A DNA stretch of 64,000 bases from Sulfuricurvum sp. (GTDB taxonomy: Bacteria; Campylobacterota; Campylobacteria; Campylobacterales; Sulfurimonadaceae), in contig JAUYAU010000004.1 of assembly GCA_030693335.1 (NCBI GenBank), forward strand, positions 1 to 64,000, read 5' to 3'. Positions within the stretch are counted from its first letter, which is position 1, and every line of letters starts with the position of its first letter. Shown here in pieces: positions 45,078 to 54,535 of this stretch. The notes under the pieces are model-generated. The model was given only the letters and a program-made list of their open reading frames with translations. It did no database searches and was not told the origin of the DNA. The position numbers and the translations under genes were made by a program.

Positions 45078-45491
45078 TTAGCTTTCTTTTGCAATCATTT
45101 CTTGATAGAGAAGTGCAGTTTCTTCGATGTTCTTACGTGAAGCCGGTTTGCGAGCAGCCATGTACCCTTTTAATGTGCCATTATCATCATACATAGGAGA
45201 GACTTCGGTATCAACCCAATAATATTTTCCGTCTTTACGGAGGTTTTTAACCAATCCATGCCAAATGGTACCGGATAAAATGGTTTTCCATAATTGGGCG
45301 AATGCTGCTTTTGGCATATCAGGATGCCGAATAATATTGTGAGGTTTTCCGACGAGCTCATCGACACTGTATCCAGAAATTTCGCAAAAACGTCGATTGG
45401 CAAAAGTAATAATACCATTTAAATCGGTTTCGCTGACAATGGCGCGCCCTTCAAAAAAATATTCTTCATCGATTGGATTGGGTCTATCCAT
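45078..45491 (-). CDS. PAS-domain protein, Aer-like
   Basis: A 137-residue protein that is almost entirely one PAS domain: ITFANRRFCEISGYSVDELVGKPHNIIRHPDMP (residues about 29-61), then WHGLVKNLRKDGKYYWVDTEVSP. These segments are those of Aer-type redox-sensing PAS domains, which bind FAD, but ligand binding is not shown here. No membrane segment or output domain, so it would signal through its neighbours. First gene of the four-gene minus-strand signalling operon, 12 nt ahead of the Hpt gene. Confidence 0.85.
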   Translation of the reverse strand: MDRPNPIDEEYFFEGRAIVSETDLNGIITFANRRFCEISGYSVDELVGKPHNIIRHPDMPKAAFAQLWKTILSGTIWHGLVKNLRKDGKYYWVDTEVSPMYDDNGTLKGYMAARKPASRKNIEETALLYQEMIAKES

Positions 45492-45557
45492 AAATACTCC
45501 TTATTAACTGGCACTGTAAATACAAGTCTAAGAATATGGCATAAACTCTATAAAAGA

Positions 45558-47366
45558 TTACTTAGATTTTAGTGAATTATAATAATTATGAACATTTTTA
45601 GCCCCATATGTTCCAATTAGCTCTTGCAATGTTGGTAATTCGGCTTTTGCAATGGCTTCAAAAGTTCCATAGTAGGTTAACAATTTTTGAACCTTACCTG
45701 GGGTAATGCCGGGAATGGTTAAAAGGTTTGAGGTTTTGTCTTCTTTGAGTTTGCTTTTTTTGTGAAAAGTGATGGCACATCGATGGGCTTCATCTCTTAA
45801 CAGTTGAATAAATTGGAGCCGTTTATCACTGGGGTCAAGGCGTAAAACCCCTTGATTGCTATGCAGAATATCTCGGGCGGAACCTTTTGCTCTGTGAGTT
45901 TTGGCATCAATTTTTTCTTTGCTGATACCGATAACATCGATTTGTGTATCATTGGAGTGGAGCATTTCCACAGCAAGAGAACGCAGTGTTTCGCCTCCAT
46001 CAATGACCCATAGATCGGGAGGAGGATTATTCTGAAAACCTTTGATTCGGCGCTTAAGCATCTCGCGCATTTGGGAATATTCGTCTTTATGCTCCAAATG
46101 ATAGGTACGGTACCCCTTTTTATCAAAACTACCCTCACTGTAGGCGATCATAGCTCCCACAGTTGCCTGACCTCCAATATGAGAGTTGTCAAAAGCTTCA
46201 ATACGCTCAGGGACAGTTTCGAGACCAAACAGTTGGGCGATTTGTTCGAGTAAAACACTTTTGTCACTGCGAGGAGAGCGTAGAAGTTCAAGGGCATTGG
46301 TGTAGGCAAGTGCTACGAGTTCTTTTTTGATCCCCTGTTTTGGGACGTGAAGGGATGCTTTTTTTTCAAACAGTTGGGAAAGGTGCTGCGATACCCAATC
46401 CAGCGATTCAAAAGGTTCGTGGATGAGGATGGGAACAATAATAGGGGGCTTTTCAGTACCATAGTAGTTGATCAGCGCCCGCTCGTAGGCTTCATCAAGG
46501 GTTGAGAGGTTGTTGGCGGTAAAAAAGTCATGACTACTTGAGGCGATTTTTCCATCACGGATAAACAAGCGGACAACACAGCCTCGGATCTCATCGGTGG
46601 CGATGGCAAAAATGTCATAGGCCTCGGTTGAGGCAAGGTCGATTTGGGAGTGTTCGGTACTGCGGCCTATGCGTTCGAGTCTATCGCGCAAGGCTTTTGC
46701 TTCTTCAAAGCGCAGTTCTTCAGCATAAAACTCCATCTTGGTACGAATTTTTGGGATGAGGAGCTCTTTGTTTTGAATCCAGCTTGCGGCGGTATCTACC
46801 ATACTTTTGTAATGAGCTTGATCAACAGAAAATTCACAGGGCCCCAGGCATTGGTTCATCTGATAATACAGACACGCTTTTTTCCCCTTGAGGCAGCTTT
46901 TCTTCTGAACCAAAGGAAGCAGTTCGTAAAGAGAATCGAGAATGTCCCGTGCTCCTGTTGAAAAGGGGCCAAAATAGCGTATCGCTTTGCCTTTGATAAT
47001 TTTTCGCGTTATGTCAAAGCGCGGGTACTCCTCATCAAGGTTGACATAGATATAGGGGTAGGTTTTATCATCGCGCAGCAAAATATTGTATTTGGGTTTG
47101 AGCTGTTTGATGAGGGAATTTTCCAAGATGAGGGCATCGTGTTCATTTTCAACTACCATGTAATGCAAAGAAGCCGTTTCGTTGAGCATTTTTTGGATAC
47201 GCAACGATAAGGCAGATTTGGGGGAGAGCTGCGGCGTGAGATTGAAATAGCTTTTGACCCGCTTGGAGAGGTTTTTGGCTTTTCCTATATAGAGAATTCG
47301 CCCTTTGGCATCGAGATATTGGTAGATACCGGCACAATGAGGGAGGGAGCGTATTGTTTCAATCAT
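45558..47366 (-). CDS. uvrC: UvrABC nuclease subunit C
   Basis: A 602-residue dual-incision nuclease of nucleotide excision repair. Order: GIY-YIG domain at about 12-90 (GIYQYLDAKGRILYIGKAKNLSKR), Cys-containing middle part, UVR domain at about 200-235 for UvrB, the RNase H-like endonuclease with EAFDNSHIGG at about 383-392 and VIDGGE, and a C-terminal helix-hairpin-helix (LLTIPGITPGKVQKLL). Length is normal. It is divergent from the LptM-like gene. No SOS-type operator was recognised. Confidence 0.96.
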   Translation of the reverse strand: MIETIRSLPHCAGIYQYLDAKGRILYIGKAKNLSKRVKSYFNLTPQLSPKSALSLRIQKMLNETASLHYMVVENEHDALILENSLIKQLKPKYNILLRDDKTYPYIYVNLDEEYPRFDITRKIIKGKAIRYFGPFSTGARDILDSLYELLPLVQKKSCLKGKKACLYYQMNQCLGPCEFSVDQAHYKSMVDTAASWIQNKELLIPKIRTKMEFYAEELRFEEAKALRDRLERIGRSTEHSQIDLASTEAYDIFAIATDEIRGCVVRLFIRDGKIASSSHDFFTANNLSTLDEAYERALINYYGTEKPPIIVPILIHEPFESLDWVSQHLSQLFEKKASLHVPKQGIKKELVALAYTNALELLRSPRSDKSVLLEQIAQLFGLETVPERIEAFDNSHIGGQATVGAMIAYSEGSFDKKGYRTYHLEHKDEYSQMREMLKRRIKGFQNNPPPDLWVIDGGETLRSLAVEMLHSNDTQIDVIGISKEKIDAKTHRAKGSARDILHSNQGVLRLDPSDKRLQFIQLLRDEAHRCAITFHKKSKLKEDKTSNLLTIPGITPGKVQKLLTYYGTFEAIAKAELPTLQELIGTYGAKNVHNYYNSLKSK

Positions 47367-47438
47367 AATGGTTACTTAATCAATAATTTATGGTAGCTAT
47401 TATACCATCCCTATTGAAAACATGGCACAGGGAAAAAG

Positions 47439-47567
47439 ATGACAAAATTATTGGAAATGGCGTTCATAAGTGCCGTATTGATGCTGAGCTTGAACGGATG
47501 CGGTTATAAAGCACCACCATTTTATGAAAAACCAGCTTCAGATAAAGGGTCAAACGTTGCGTTATGA
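47439..47567 (+). CDS. 42-residue LptM/YifL-like lipoprotein
   Basis: A small gene, ATG 47439 to TGA 47565-47567, after GGGAAAAAG. It encodes a hydrophobic signal followed by the lipobox LNGC (Cys21) and then GYKAPPFYEKP. The LptM/YifL family has the same plan, Cys-Gly-x-Lys followed by Pro and Tyr/Pro residues, and helps LptD mature in the outer membrane of E. coli. A match this short is suggestive only. Its last 44 nt overlap nadB in another frame, so translation may be coupled to nadB. Confidence 0.6.
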   Translation: MTKLLEMAFISAVLMLSLNGCGYKAPPFYEKPASDKGSNVAL

Positions 47568-49011
47568 TGTTGTCATTATCGGGTCAGGGATAGCAGGTTT
47601 GTATGCCGCGATCAATCTCCCTAAATCGCTCAAAGTATTATTGATCAATAAATCTCACCCATGGGAATGCAATACCTATTATGCTCAAGGCGGTGTAACT
47701 ACGGCATACGATGATGCAGATATTGATTTGCATATCAAAGATACGCTTGAGGCAGGCTCAGGCATGTGTGATGCCAATGCAGTACGCCAAATGAGTGAGA
47801 GTTCGCAAGAAATTATCAAGGATTTGATTGCACGAGGCTTTGTGTTTGATACGGACGTCGCGGGAAATCTCCTTTACACGAAAGAAGCAGCACATTCCCG
47901 TAATCGTATTTTGCATGCAGGCGGAGATGCTACGGGGCGTTATTTGCATCTCTTTTTACTGCAGCAAAATCCTCATCCGATGCTCTCGGATGCGACTGTC
48001 GTTGATTTACTGATACGAGATGGTGTCTGTTGCGGTGTCGAAGTCGTGAGCGAAGGAAAACGGCGTTTGATTGAAGCTAAAGATGTGATTATCGCCAGCG
48101 GCGGTGTCGGATCTCTGTATGAATACCATACAAATGCCCATACGATCAGCGCCGATATTCATGGAATTTGTTTGGAAAAGGGAATTCCCCTTGAGAATAT
48201 GGAAATGATGCAGTTTCACCCTACTGTTTTTGTGAGTAACAGCGGAGCACGCAAGCAGCTTCTCTCAGAAGCATTGAGGGGCGAGGGGGCATGGATTGTC
48301 GATGACAATGGGTATCGTTTTTTATTTGAGTATGACGAACGCGGAGAGATGGCCCCGCGTGACATTGTCAGCCGTGCAATTTTTGATTACAAACAGCGAA
48401 CTTCCAGTCAAGTATATCTTTCCTGTGAGCATTTTGAAAAAGAGTATTTTAAAAGTCGCTTTCCTAACATTTATAAAGCATTATGGAACTTTGGCTATCA
48501 CTTACCTGAGGATAGAGTTCCGATCTCTCCTGCATTTCACTACTCCGTCGGGGGTATCAAAAGTGATTTAGAGGGAAGCGTCCCTGGAGTAAAAGGACTG
48601 TATGTTATAGGAGAAGCCGCGTGTACGGGTGTGCACGGTGCAAACCGTCTGGCAAGTAATTCGCTGCTTGAGGGGCTTGTGTTTGCAGTCAAAGTAGCGA
48701 ATAAAATTGAGAAAGCTCCGATGAGGGGATGTGAGGGATCCTTTACAATAGGGGATGCTGCACTTGAATTGGCCGGAGATAAAGAGAAAAAAGACCTGCT
48801 GCGTAAAATTATGTGGGAAAAAGTCTCTATTGTACGAACAACTGAGGGTTTAAAAAGTGCTTTGGAAGCGGTTGAAAAAATGTTAAGAGAGCCTGTCGGT
48901 CGACTACTGCTTTTGCGTCTTTTAAGCGCAAAATGCATTATCGAATCGGCGCTGAAACGGACCGAATCCATAGGAGTGCATTATATTGTTCAAGAAGGAA
49001 TTAAAAGATGA
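47524..49011 (+). CDS. nadB: L-aspartate oxidase NadB
   Basis: Oxidises L-aspartate to iminoaspartate, first step of de novo NAD synthesis. FAD-binding YDVVIIGSGIAGLYAA at about residues 14-29, then the NTYYAQGG loop, the HSRNRILHAGGDATGR segment and the C-terminal HGANRLASNSLLEGLVF. 495 residues from ATG 47524. A later TTG at 47557 has AAAGGG 7 nt upstream and would start right at RYDVVIIG, so it may be the real start. It overlaps the LptM-like gene and, at the 3' end, nhaD by 4 nt. Confidence 0.93.
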   Translation: MKNQLQIKGQTLRYDVVIIGSGIAGLYAAINLPKSLKVLLINKSHPWECNTYYAQGGVTTAYDDADIDLHIKDTLEAGSGMCDANAVRQMSESSQEIIKDLIARGFVFDTDVAGNLLYTKEAAHSRNRILHAGGDATGRYLHLFLLQQNPHPMLSDATVVDLLIRDGVCCGVEVVSEGKRRLIEAKDVIIASGGVGSLYEYHTNAHTISADIHGICLEKGIPLENMEMMQFHPTVFVSNSGARKQLLSEALRGEGAWIVDDNGYRFLFEYDERGEMAPRDIVSRAIFDYKQRTSSQVYLSCEHFEKEYFKSRFPNIYKALWNFGYHLPEDRVPISPAFHYSVGGIKSDLEGSVPGVKGLYVIGEAACTGVHGANRLASNSLLEGLVFAVKVANKIEKAPMRGCEGSFTIGDAALELAGDKEKKDLLRKIMWEKVSIVRTTEGLKSALEAVEKMLREPVGRLLLLRLLSAKCIIESALKRTESIGVHYIVQEGIKR

Positions 49012-50336
49012 CCGCCCAAACCAGTGAAGCCGTTGCGATGAATTTTGTAGGTCATCCATTTGGATGGCTTTTACTGGCTATCTTTGTCATTGGATACTAC
49101 TTTATCGCTACCGAAGAAAATTATCATATCGACAAAGCCAAACCGGCCCTTTTTGTGGGGACGTTCATGTTTGTCTTGATTGGATTGTTTTACGCTGCTG
49201 AAGGTTTAAACTTCACCCCCTTTGAACATGCAATAGACCATTTGATATTGGAAATAGCGGAAATATTCTTCTTCCTTTTTGTTGCTATGACCTATATTGA
49301 AGCACTGATCGAGAGAGGTGTTTTTAATGCACTTAAAGCCAAGCTGATTGCCAAGGGCTACAGTTATCGCGAGCTATTTTGGATTACGGGAACGTTGGCA
49401 TTTTTTATCTCTCCTGTTGCGGACAATCTTACCACGGCATTGATCCTCTCAACCGTACTGCTGACCATTGAAACAAAAAATAAAGCGTTTTTGGTTCCCA
49501 GCGCTATCAATGTCGTCGTTGCGGCCAATGCGGGAGGGGCATGGAGTCCGTTTGGAGACATTACAACCTTGATGGCATGGAGTGCTGGAAAAGGGAATTT
49601 TACCGACTTTTTATATCTTTTTCCCGCATCATTTTTGGGATGGATCGTCACCGCGTATCTGTTGAGCCGGTATGTCCCTGATCTCGATCCTCTTAAGGAG
49701 GGTGATCCCGCCGCAGCTGAAAAAATAGAAATTCTCAAAGGCGGCAAAATGATTGTTGCTTTTGGTGCTTTGACGATTGCGTTGGCAGTTATTGGCAAAC
49801 AGGTGATGCATTTACCTCCGATGTGGGGGATGTTGTTTGGTCTTTCTCTTTTGCAGCTGTACATGTATTTTCTCAAAAAAAACCACAAACAAGATGTGAG
49901 TATCTTTTTGGCAATGAGCAAAATTGAAAACAATACGCTTCTCTTTTTCTTCGGTATTTTAGCAGCTGTTGGTGCATTGCATTTTGTGGGCTTTTTAGAG
50001 TATGCGGCACAATTGTATGCAATATTCAGTCCGACGGTTGTTAACATCTCAATAGGGTTTTTATCAGCGATTGTGGACAATGTTCCGGTGATGTCTGCTG
50101 TTCTAAAAGCGAATCCTTCGATTGATCATGCACAGTGGATGCTCGTTACTATGACAGCAGGAATCGGCGGATCATTGATCAGTTTTGGAAGTGCTGCAGG
50201 AGTAGGCGTAATGGGAAAAATGGCCGGTATTTATACCTTTTCTTCCCACATCAAGCTCGCATGGACTGTATTGATTGGGTATATCATCTCTTTGGCGGTA
50301 TGGTATATTCAATTCATCGTATTAGGGTTTTATTAA
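49008..50336 (+). CDS. nhaD: Na+/H+ antiporter NhaD
   Basis: A 442-residue inner-membrane protein with about 12 membrane segments, of the NhaD/ion-transporter superfamily. Family marks include FISPVADNLTTALILS (about 138-153), AANAGGAWSPFGDITTLMAW (about 172-191) and the mirrored SAIVDNVPVMSAV with SFGSAAGVGVMG in the second half. It exports sodium in exchange for protons, mostly at alkaline pH. ATG 49008 overlaps the nadB stop by 4 nt. Na+/H+ exchange in a marine or brackish cell would fit the adjacent transporters. Confidence 0.9.
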   Translation: MTAQTSEAVAMNFVGHPFGWLLLAIFVIGYYFIATEENYHIDKAKPALFVGTFMFVLIGLFYAAEGLNFTPFEHAIDHLILEIAEIFFFLFVAMTYIEALIERGVFNALKAKLIAKGYSYRELFWITGTLAFFISPVADNLTTALILSTVLLTIETKNKAFLVPSAINVVVAANAGGAWSPFGDITTLMAWSAGKGNFTDFLYLFPASFLGWIVTAYLLSRYVPDLDPLKEGDPAAAEKIEILKGGKMIVAFGALTIALAVIGKQVMHLPPMWGMLFGLSLLQLYMYFLKKNHKQDVSIFLAMSKIENNTLLFFFGILAAVGALHFVGFLEYAAQLYAIFSPTVVNISIGFLSAIVDNVPVMSAVLKANPSIDHAQWMLVTMTAGIGGSLISFGSAAGVGVMGKMAGIYTFSSHIKLAWTVLIGYIISLAVWYIQFIVLGFY

Positions 50337-50361
50337 ACTTTTTGTGTAAAGCATCCATATC

Positions 50362-51999
50362 TTAAGCGTATAAATCGCTTTTTTGATTCATACTTTTATA
50401 CAAAGCTTTTGAAAAGTTACGGGTAATATGGGTAATGTTCATAAAAACAACCGTCATCTGTTTGGAAATTTTATAATTAGTGATCATGTCGTTTAATATC
50501 TCGATGCTATTTTTATAACTGTTATCGAGTTTTGTAAAAAGTGCTTCTAATTTTCCGCTTGCCTCCGCATCGCCGTTGAGCCAGTCGGTGTAGTGCATAC
50601 AAAGTGCCAAAATCTGATAGCGCAGTTCATGAAGAAATGCCTCCATTTCTCGCGCATCAGATTCATTCAACATCTCAATATCATGCAAAATATCGCGAAT
50701 GTGTTTCGATGCAGCGATCAGTTGGGTTGCCATTAAAAGGGTTTGATCGAAATCTTTACGGATTTCAGGAAGATCAATACGTATGGAGAGGGCGGTGGCG
50801 TAATCAAGGATTTCCCCTTGCAGATGCTGCAGTTCATGATAGCGCTCAAGGGGTGAGGGAAGAAGGGGCTGTTTGTATGTTTCGAGAATTTTGGAAATGG
50901 AACCATGATGTTTTAATCCTTCTTCAGGCGGGACATGAATCGCTGCAACGGCAAAAGAGCATACTTTGTGCCCCAGATGTATCACCTCTTTTCTCAAAGC
51001 TTCATGTTCTAATGCCGGAAGGGTGTGGGAAACATTGTGAATATAGAGCGTCATAACAGGCTTGATAACATGGAACTTTGTTTGGAGCCATCGGGTTAAT
51101 GCTGGAATTAATGGAAACCAAATAATGACTCCTAAAATATTAAAAATGGTGTGAAAAAGAGCCAGTGCTTCAACACTCTGATTGAGTCCTACATAGCTTA
51201 GAGACCATGTCATTGGCGTAAGGAGGACGAAAGCGACGACTCCGGTAAATACGTTGAATAAGATATGTGCTACTGCGGTACGCTTTTTATCGCTGGATCC
51301 TCCAATCGCACCGATAATAGCGGTGGCAGTCGTACCCACATTGGCTCCAATCACAAATACCGCCGCATGTTCAAATCCTAAGATGCCAATGAATAGTGCA
51401 CTCTGGGCAATAGCGATCGAAGCGGCACTGCTTTGGATAATCGCTGTAAGCACCATCCCAGCAAGGAGAAAAACAAGTACATTTTGTTCACGTAAAGCGA
51501 CGATATCGATGATTTCTGCGAGAGAGGAGAAACTCTCTTTTAGCCCTCCAATCCCTAAAAAAATGAGACCAAAACCGGTAATCCCGCCGAAGATATGACG
51601 AATTTTCCCCTCACCGAATAAGACACTTCCGATTCCGCCAAAGCCGATCATAAGAAAAGAGATAAGTTGAATATCAAATTTAAAACCGATCAGAGCAATC
51701 ACCCATCCCGCAGCAGTCGATCCGATGTTGGAGCCGAAGATGACCCCGATGGAGCTTTGTAAACTCATAAGCCCCGCACCGGTGAGGGAGAGTACCATCA
51801 ATGTAACCACCGAAGAGCTCTGAAGCAATGCAGTCGCCGTAGCTCCGGTAAAAACGGCTTTGGCATCACTATTGGTAGAAATTTTAACCCATTTCTTAAA
51901 AGAGGCACCGGCCGCTTTTTTAAGAGAGTCTTCGAGATAAATCATCCCGAACATAAAAAGTCCTAGGGAGGCAAACGCTTCAATCATAGCAGATGACAT
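50362..51999 (-). CDS. Na+/phosphate cotransporter family protein with PhoU-like tail
   Basis: A 545-residue protein with about eight or nine membrane segments. Two inverted repeats carry the QSSS-type motifs GATATALLQSSSVVTLMVL (about 52-70) and AIIQSSAASIAIAQ (about 186-199), the sodium and phosphate site in this family. Residues about 345-545 form a cytosolic PhoU-like helical domain. It probably takes up phosphate with sodium, or in some relatives acts in export. Last gene of the minus-strand transport operon; 25 nt separate its stop from nhaD's. Confidence 0.88.
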   Translation of the reverse strand: MSSAMIEAFASLGLFMFGMIYLEDSLKKAAGASFKKWVKISTNSDAKAVFTGATATALLQSSSVVTLMVLSLTGAGLMSLQSSIGVIFGSNIGSTAAGWVIALIGFKFDIQLISFLMIGFGGIGSVLFGEGKIRHIFGGITGFGLIFLGIGGLKESFSSLAEIIDIVALREQNVLVFLLAGMVLTAIIQSSAASIAIAQSALFIGILGFEHAAVFVIGANVGTTATAIIGAIGGSSDKKRTAVAHILFNVFTGVVAFVLLTPMTWSLSYVGLNQSVEALALFHTIFNILGVIIWFPLIPALTRWLQTKFHVIKPVMTLYIHNVSHTLPALEHEALRKEVIHLGHKVCSFAVAAIHVPPEEGLKHHGSISKILETYKQPLLPSPLERYHELQHLQGEILDYATALSIRIDLPEIRKDFDQTLLMATQLIAASKHIRDILHDIEMLNESDAREMEAFLHELRYQILALCMHYTDWLNGDAEASGKLEALFTKLDNSYKNSIEILNDMITNYKISKQMTVVFMNITHITRNFSKALYKSMNQKSDLYA

Positions 52000-52008
52000 A
52001 AAATCTCC

Positions 52009-54522
52009 TTAGCCCCTTTTTGCATATTCCACCCATTTGTATCCCTCTTCTAGGGCAAATATGGTAAACAATGCAACTGCGACATAGCCCATCATCTGTG
52101 CATCCGGCGATACGACATGGAACCATTCGGGAAGAACAAACAGGGCTACACTTTGTAAAACGATTCCCAGTGAGATCCCTCCCCATAGCCATGGATTGAT
52201 GGTTACGCTGCGACGGATATTTTTCAAAAACGGTTCAGATTCTTTTTGGATCAACAGCGCATTAATCCATTGTGCAGCAACAACAGTGGTAAAAGTGATG
52301 GTAACCACCTCATCATAAGAATAATCAGTTTTCAACAGGTAGGCGAACATAATCATCGTTACGGATGCAATAGAAAAAGCGAACCATACCAAACGAAGCA
52401 ACATGGGACGATCAAAAAATTGTTTATTGATTAATCGAACTTTTTGTTTCATAACATCCCCCTCTTCAGAACACATTGGAAAGGTTTTGTCGCATGTCCC
52501 GTCGGTAACAACATTGATCCATATAATTTGAGTAGGATGAAGGGGCAAAGGAAATCCCAGTAATATTGCCATGCTTATCAGCATAATTTGTGATAAATTG
52601 GTCGATAGGAGATATAAAACCACTTTCCTAAGATTGTTTGCAATCACTCTTCCTTGGCGGATTGCGTCAATGATAACACTCAAATTGTTATCGACGAGTA
52701 CCATTTTAGAGGAGGCTTTGGCCGCTTCTGTACCATTACCCATGGCTATTCCCAAATCAGCCGCTTTGAGAGCAGGGACATCATTGACTCCATCTCCTGT
52801 GACGGCCACGATTTCACCTTGTTTTTGGAGGAGCTTAACGACACGGTATTTGTTCTCAGGCATGGCACGTGCGATGACGGAGGTATGTTTGAGCTGTAGT
52901 TGAAGCTCTTCATCATTGAGTGCATCGATCTCTTGACCGGTGAGTATTTTTTCACCTTTGCGATCCAATCCCACTTCTGCGGCAATGACACCTGCTGTGA
53001 TGGGATTGTCTCCGGTAATCATGATAATTCGTATTCCGGCTTGTTTGGCCAGTGCGATGGCTTCGGCGGCATCGGCTTTTGGACGATCGGCAAAAGCGAT
53101 CAGACCGACAATAAGTACCGGTGCCTTCTCGGGTACCTCCCAATGGTGATCACTCACCCCAAATGCCAAAACGCGCAGACCTATTGATGCCATCTGATCA
53201 TGACTTTCTTGGAGTTGTTGTAACTGCGAGGCACTGTTTGTTGAGAGTGCGAGAAGGGTTTCGTAGGCACCTTTGATGTAAAGCTTTTGGGTATCATCGA
53301 TTTGATTGACCGTTGCCATCATCCGTGTGGTTGGGTCAAAAGGGTGATCGAAAATCCGTTTATAAGATTGTTGGGTGGAGGCAAAATCATCACCAAGCCA
53401 TTTGGCTAGTGCCACATCGATACTGTCCCCTTTTGCGTCATGGGTGTCATTGCACAAAGCGGCACATCGATAGAGCTCCTCTTTGTCCAAGGCAAAAGTC
53501 TCTTTGACTGATAAAACCCCTTCTGTTACGGTTCCTGTTTTATCCGTGGCAATGAGGGTTGCGCTTCCCAGTGATTCGACTGAGGGGAGGTGGCGAACCA
53601 AAACTTTGTGTTTGCTCAGGCGAGATGCGCCGATTGCCAAAATGAGGGTAATGACAATAGGTAGCCCCTCTGGAACCGATGAAACAAGTTGGGCAATTAA
53701 AAACGAGACCATCTCTTCAATACTGCGACCTTGTAAAATAGAGATAATGCCCAAAAGTGTTAATATGGCTACAATGGCGATTAGAAGCTGCTTGGAAAAA
53801 CGTTGCATTAATTTCGTCAATGGAGAGTCGGGTGATCGTTGTTGTGCCGCTTCAGCGATTTTGGCAATGACGGTGGAAGAGCCAGTAGCGCAGACGAGTG
53901 CCAACGTTTTTCCTCGTAAAATCGAAGAACCTGAGAAAAGAGAATTGTGCCGTTCATACAGCGGGGTATCTTCAGATACCAATGTTTCGGCACTTTTTTC
54001 ACGAGAAAGCGATTCACCGGTGAGTACTGCTTCATCTACTTCGAGGGCATACGATTCGATCAAACGTAAATCAGCGGGGACAAGATCTCCCTCACCCAGC
54101 AGGACAATATCACCGGGAACTAAATTGTGAGATGGTAAAGTTGTCTGGATACCATTACGCAAAACTCGAACATGATTTTCGGTTAAACGTTGCAATGCCC
54201 GGATAGAGGTTTCGGCTTTGAGTTCTTGATAAAAGCCCAATAAAGAGTTGATGATCAAAATGGCGGCAATAATAATGGCGTCTTTGGTGTGACCCATCGA
54301 TAAACTGATGAGGGCCGCAACAATCAAAATGAATACAATAGGACTTATAAACTGCCCCACAAAGATTGAGAGCTTGGAACGTTCTTCAGATGTAAGGGAA
54401 TTTGGACCGAATTTTTCAAGGCGCCGGTCGGCTTCATTGGCATCCAAGCCCTCACGAGAGGTTTTTAAACCATCGTAAAGATGGTCGATCGTTTTTGCCC
54501 ATGGCGTTGTTATGATTTGCAT
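52009..54522 (-). CDS. P-type cation-transporting ATPase, P2 type
   Basis: An 837-residue pump. N-terminal cation-ATPase domain (about 5-70), actuator with TGES (about 168-171), PEGLP in membrane segment 4 (about 288-292), phosphorylated Asp327 in DKTGT, the MITGDNP loop and GDGVNDVPALKAADLGIAMG hinge. Membrane segment 6 has NVVTDGTCDKTFPM where Ca2+ pumps have NLVTDGLPA, so the ion is uncertain (Na+, Ca2+, K+ or H+). Fewer segments follow than in eukaryotic pumps but the number is close to normal. It follows the universal stress protein gene by 13 nt. Confidence 0.88.
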   Translation of the reverse strand: MQIITTPWAKTIDHLYDGLKTSREGLDANEADRRLEKFGPNSLTSEERSKLSIFVGQFISPIVFILIVAALISLSMGHTKDAIIIAAILIINSLLGFYQELKAETSIRALQRLTENHVRVLRNGIQTTLPSHNLVPGDIVLLGEGDLVPADLRLIESYALEVDEAVLTGESLSREKSAETLVSEDTPLYERHNSLFSGSSILRGKTLALVCATGSSTVIAKIAEAAQQRSPDSPLTKLMQRFSKQLLIAIVAILTLLGIISILQGRSIEEMVSFLIAQLVSSVPEGLPIVITLILAIGASRLSKHKVLVRHLPSVESLGSATLIATDKTGTVTEGVLSVKETFALDKEELYRCAALCNDTHDAKGDSIDVALAKWLGDDFASTQQSYKRIFDHPFDPTTRMMATVNQIDDTQKLYIKGAYETLLALSTNSASQLQQLQESHDQMASIGLRVLAFGVSDHHWEVPEKAPVLIVGLIAFADRPKADAAEAIALAKQAGIRIIMITGDNPITAGVIAAEVGLDRKGEKILTGQEIDALNDEELQLQLKHTSVIARAMPENKYRVVKLLQKQGEIVAVTGDGVNDVPALKAADLGIAMGNGTEAAKASSKMVLVDNNLSVIIDAIRQGRVIANNLRKVVLYLLSTNLSQIMLISMAILLGFPLPLHPTQIIWINVVTDGTCDKTFPMCSEEGDVMKQKVRLINKQFFDRPMLLRLVWFAFSIASVTMIMFAYLLKTDYSYDEVVTITFTTVVAAQWINALLIQKESEPFLKNIRRSVTINPWLWGGISLGIVLQSVALFVLPEWFHVVSPDAQMMGYVAVALFTIFALEEGYKWVEYAKRG

Positions 54523-54535
54523 TCGGTGATTGTCC

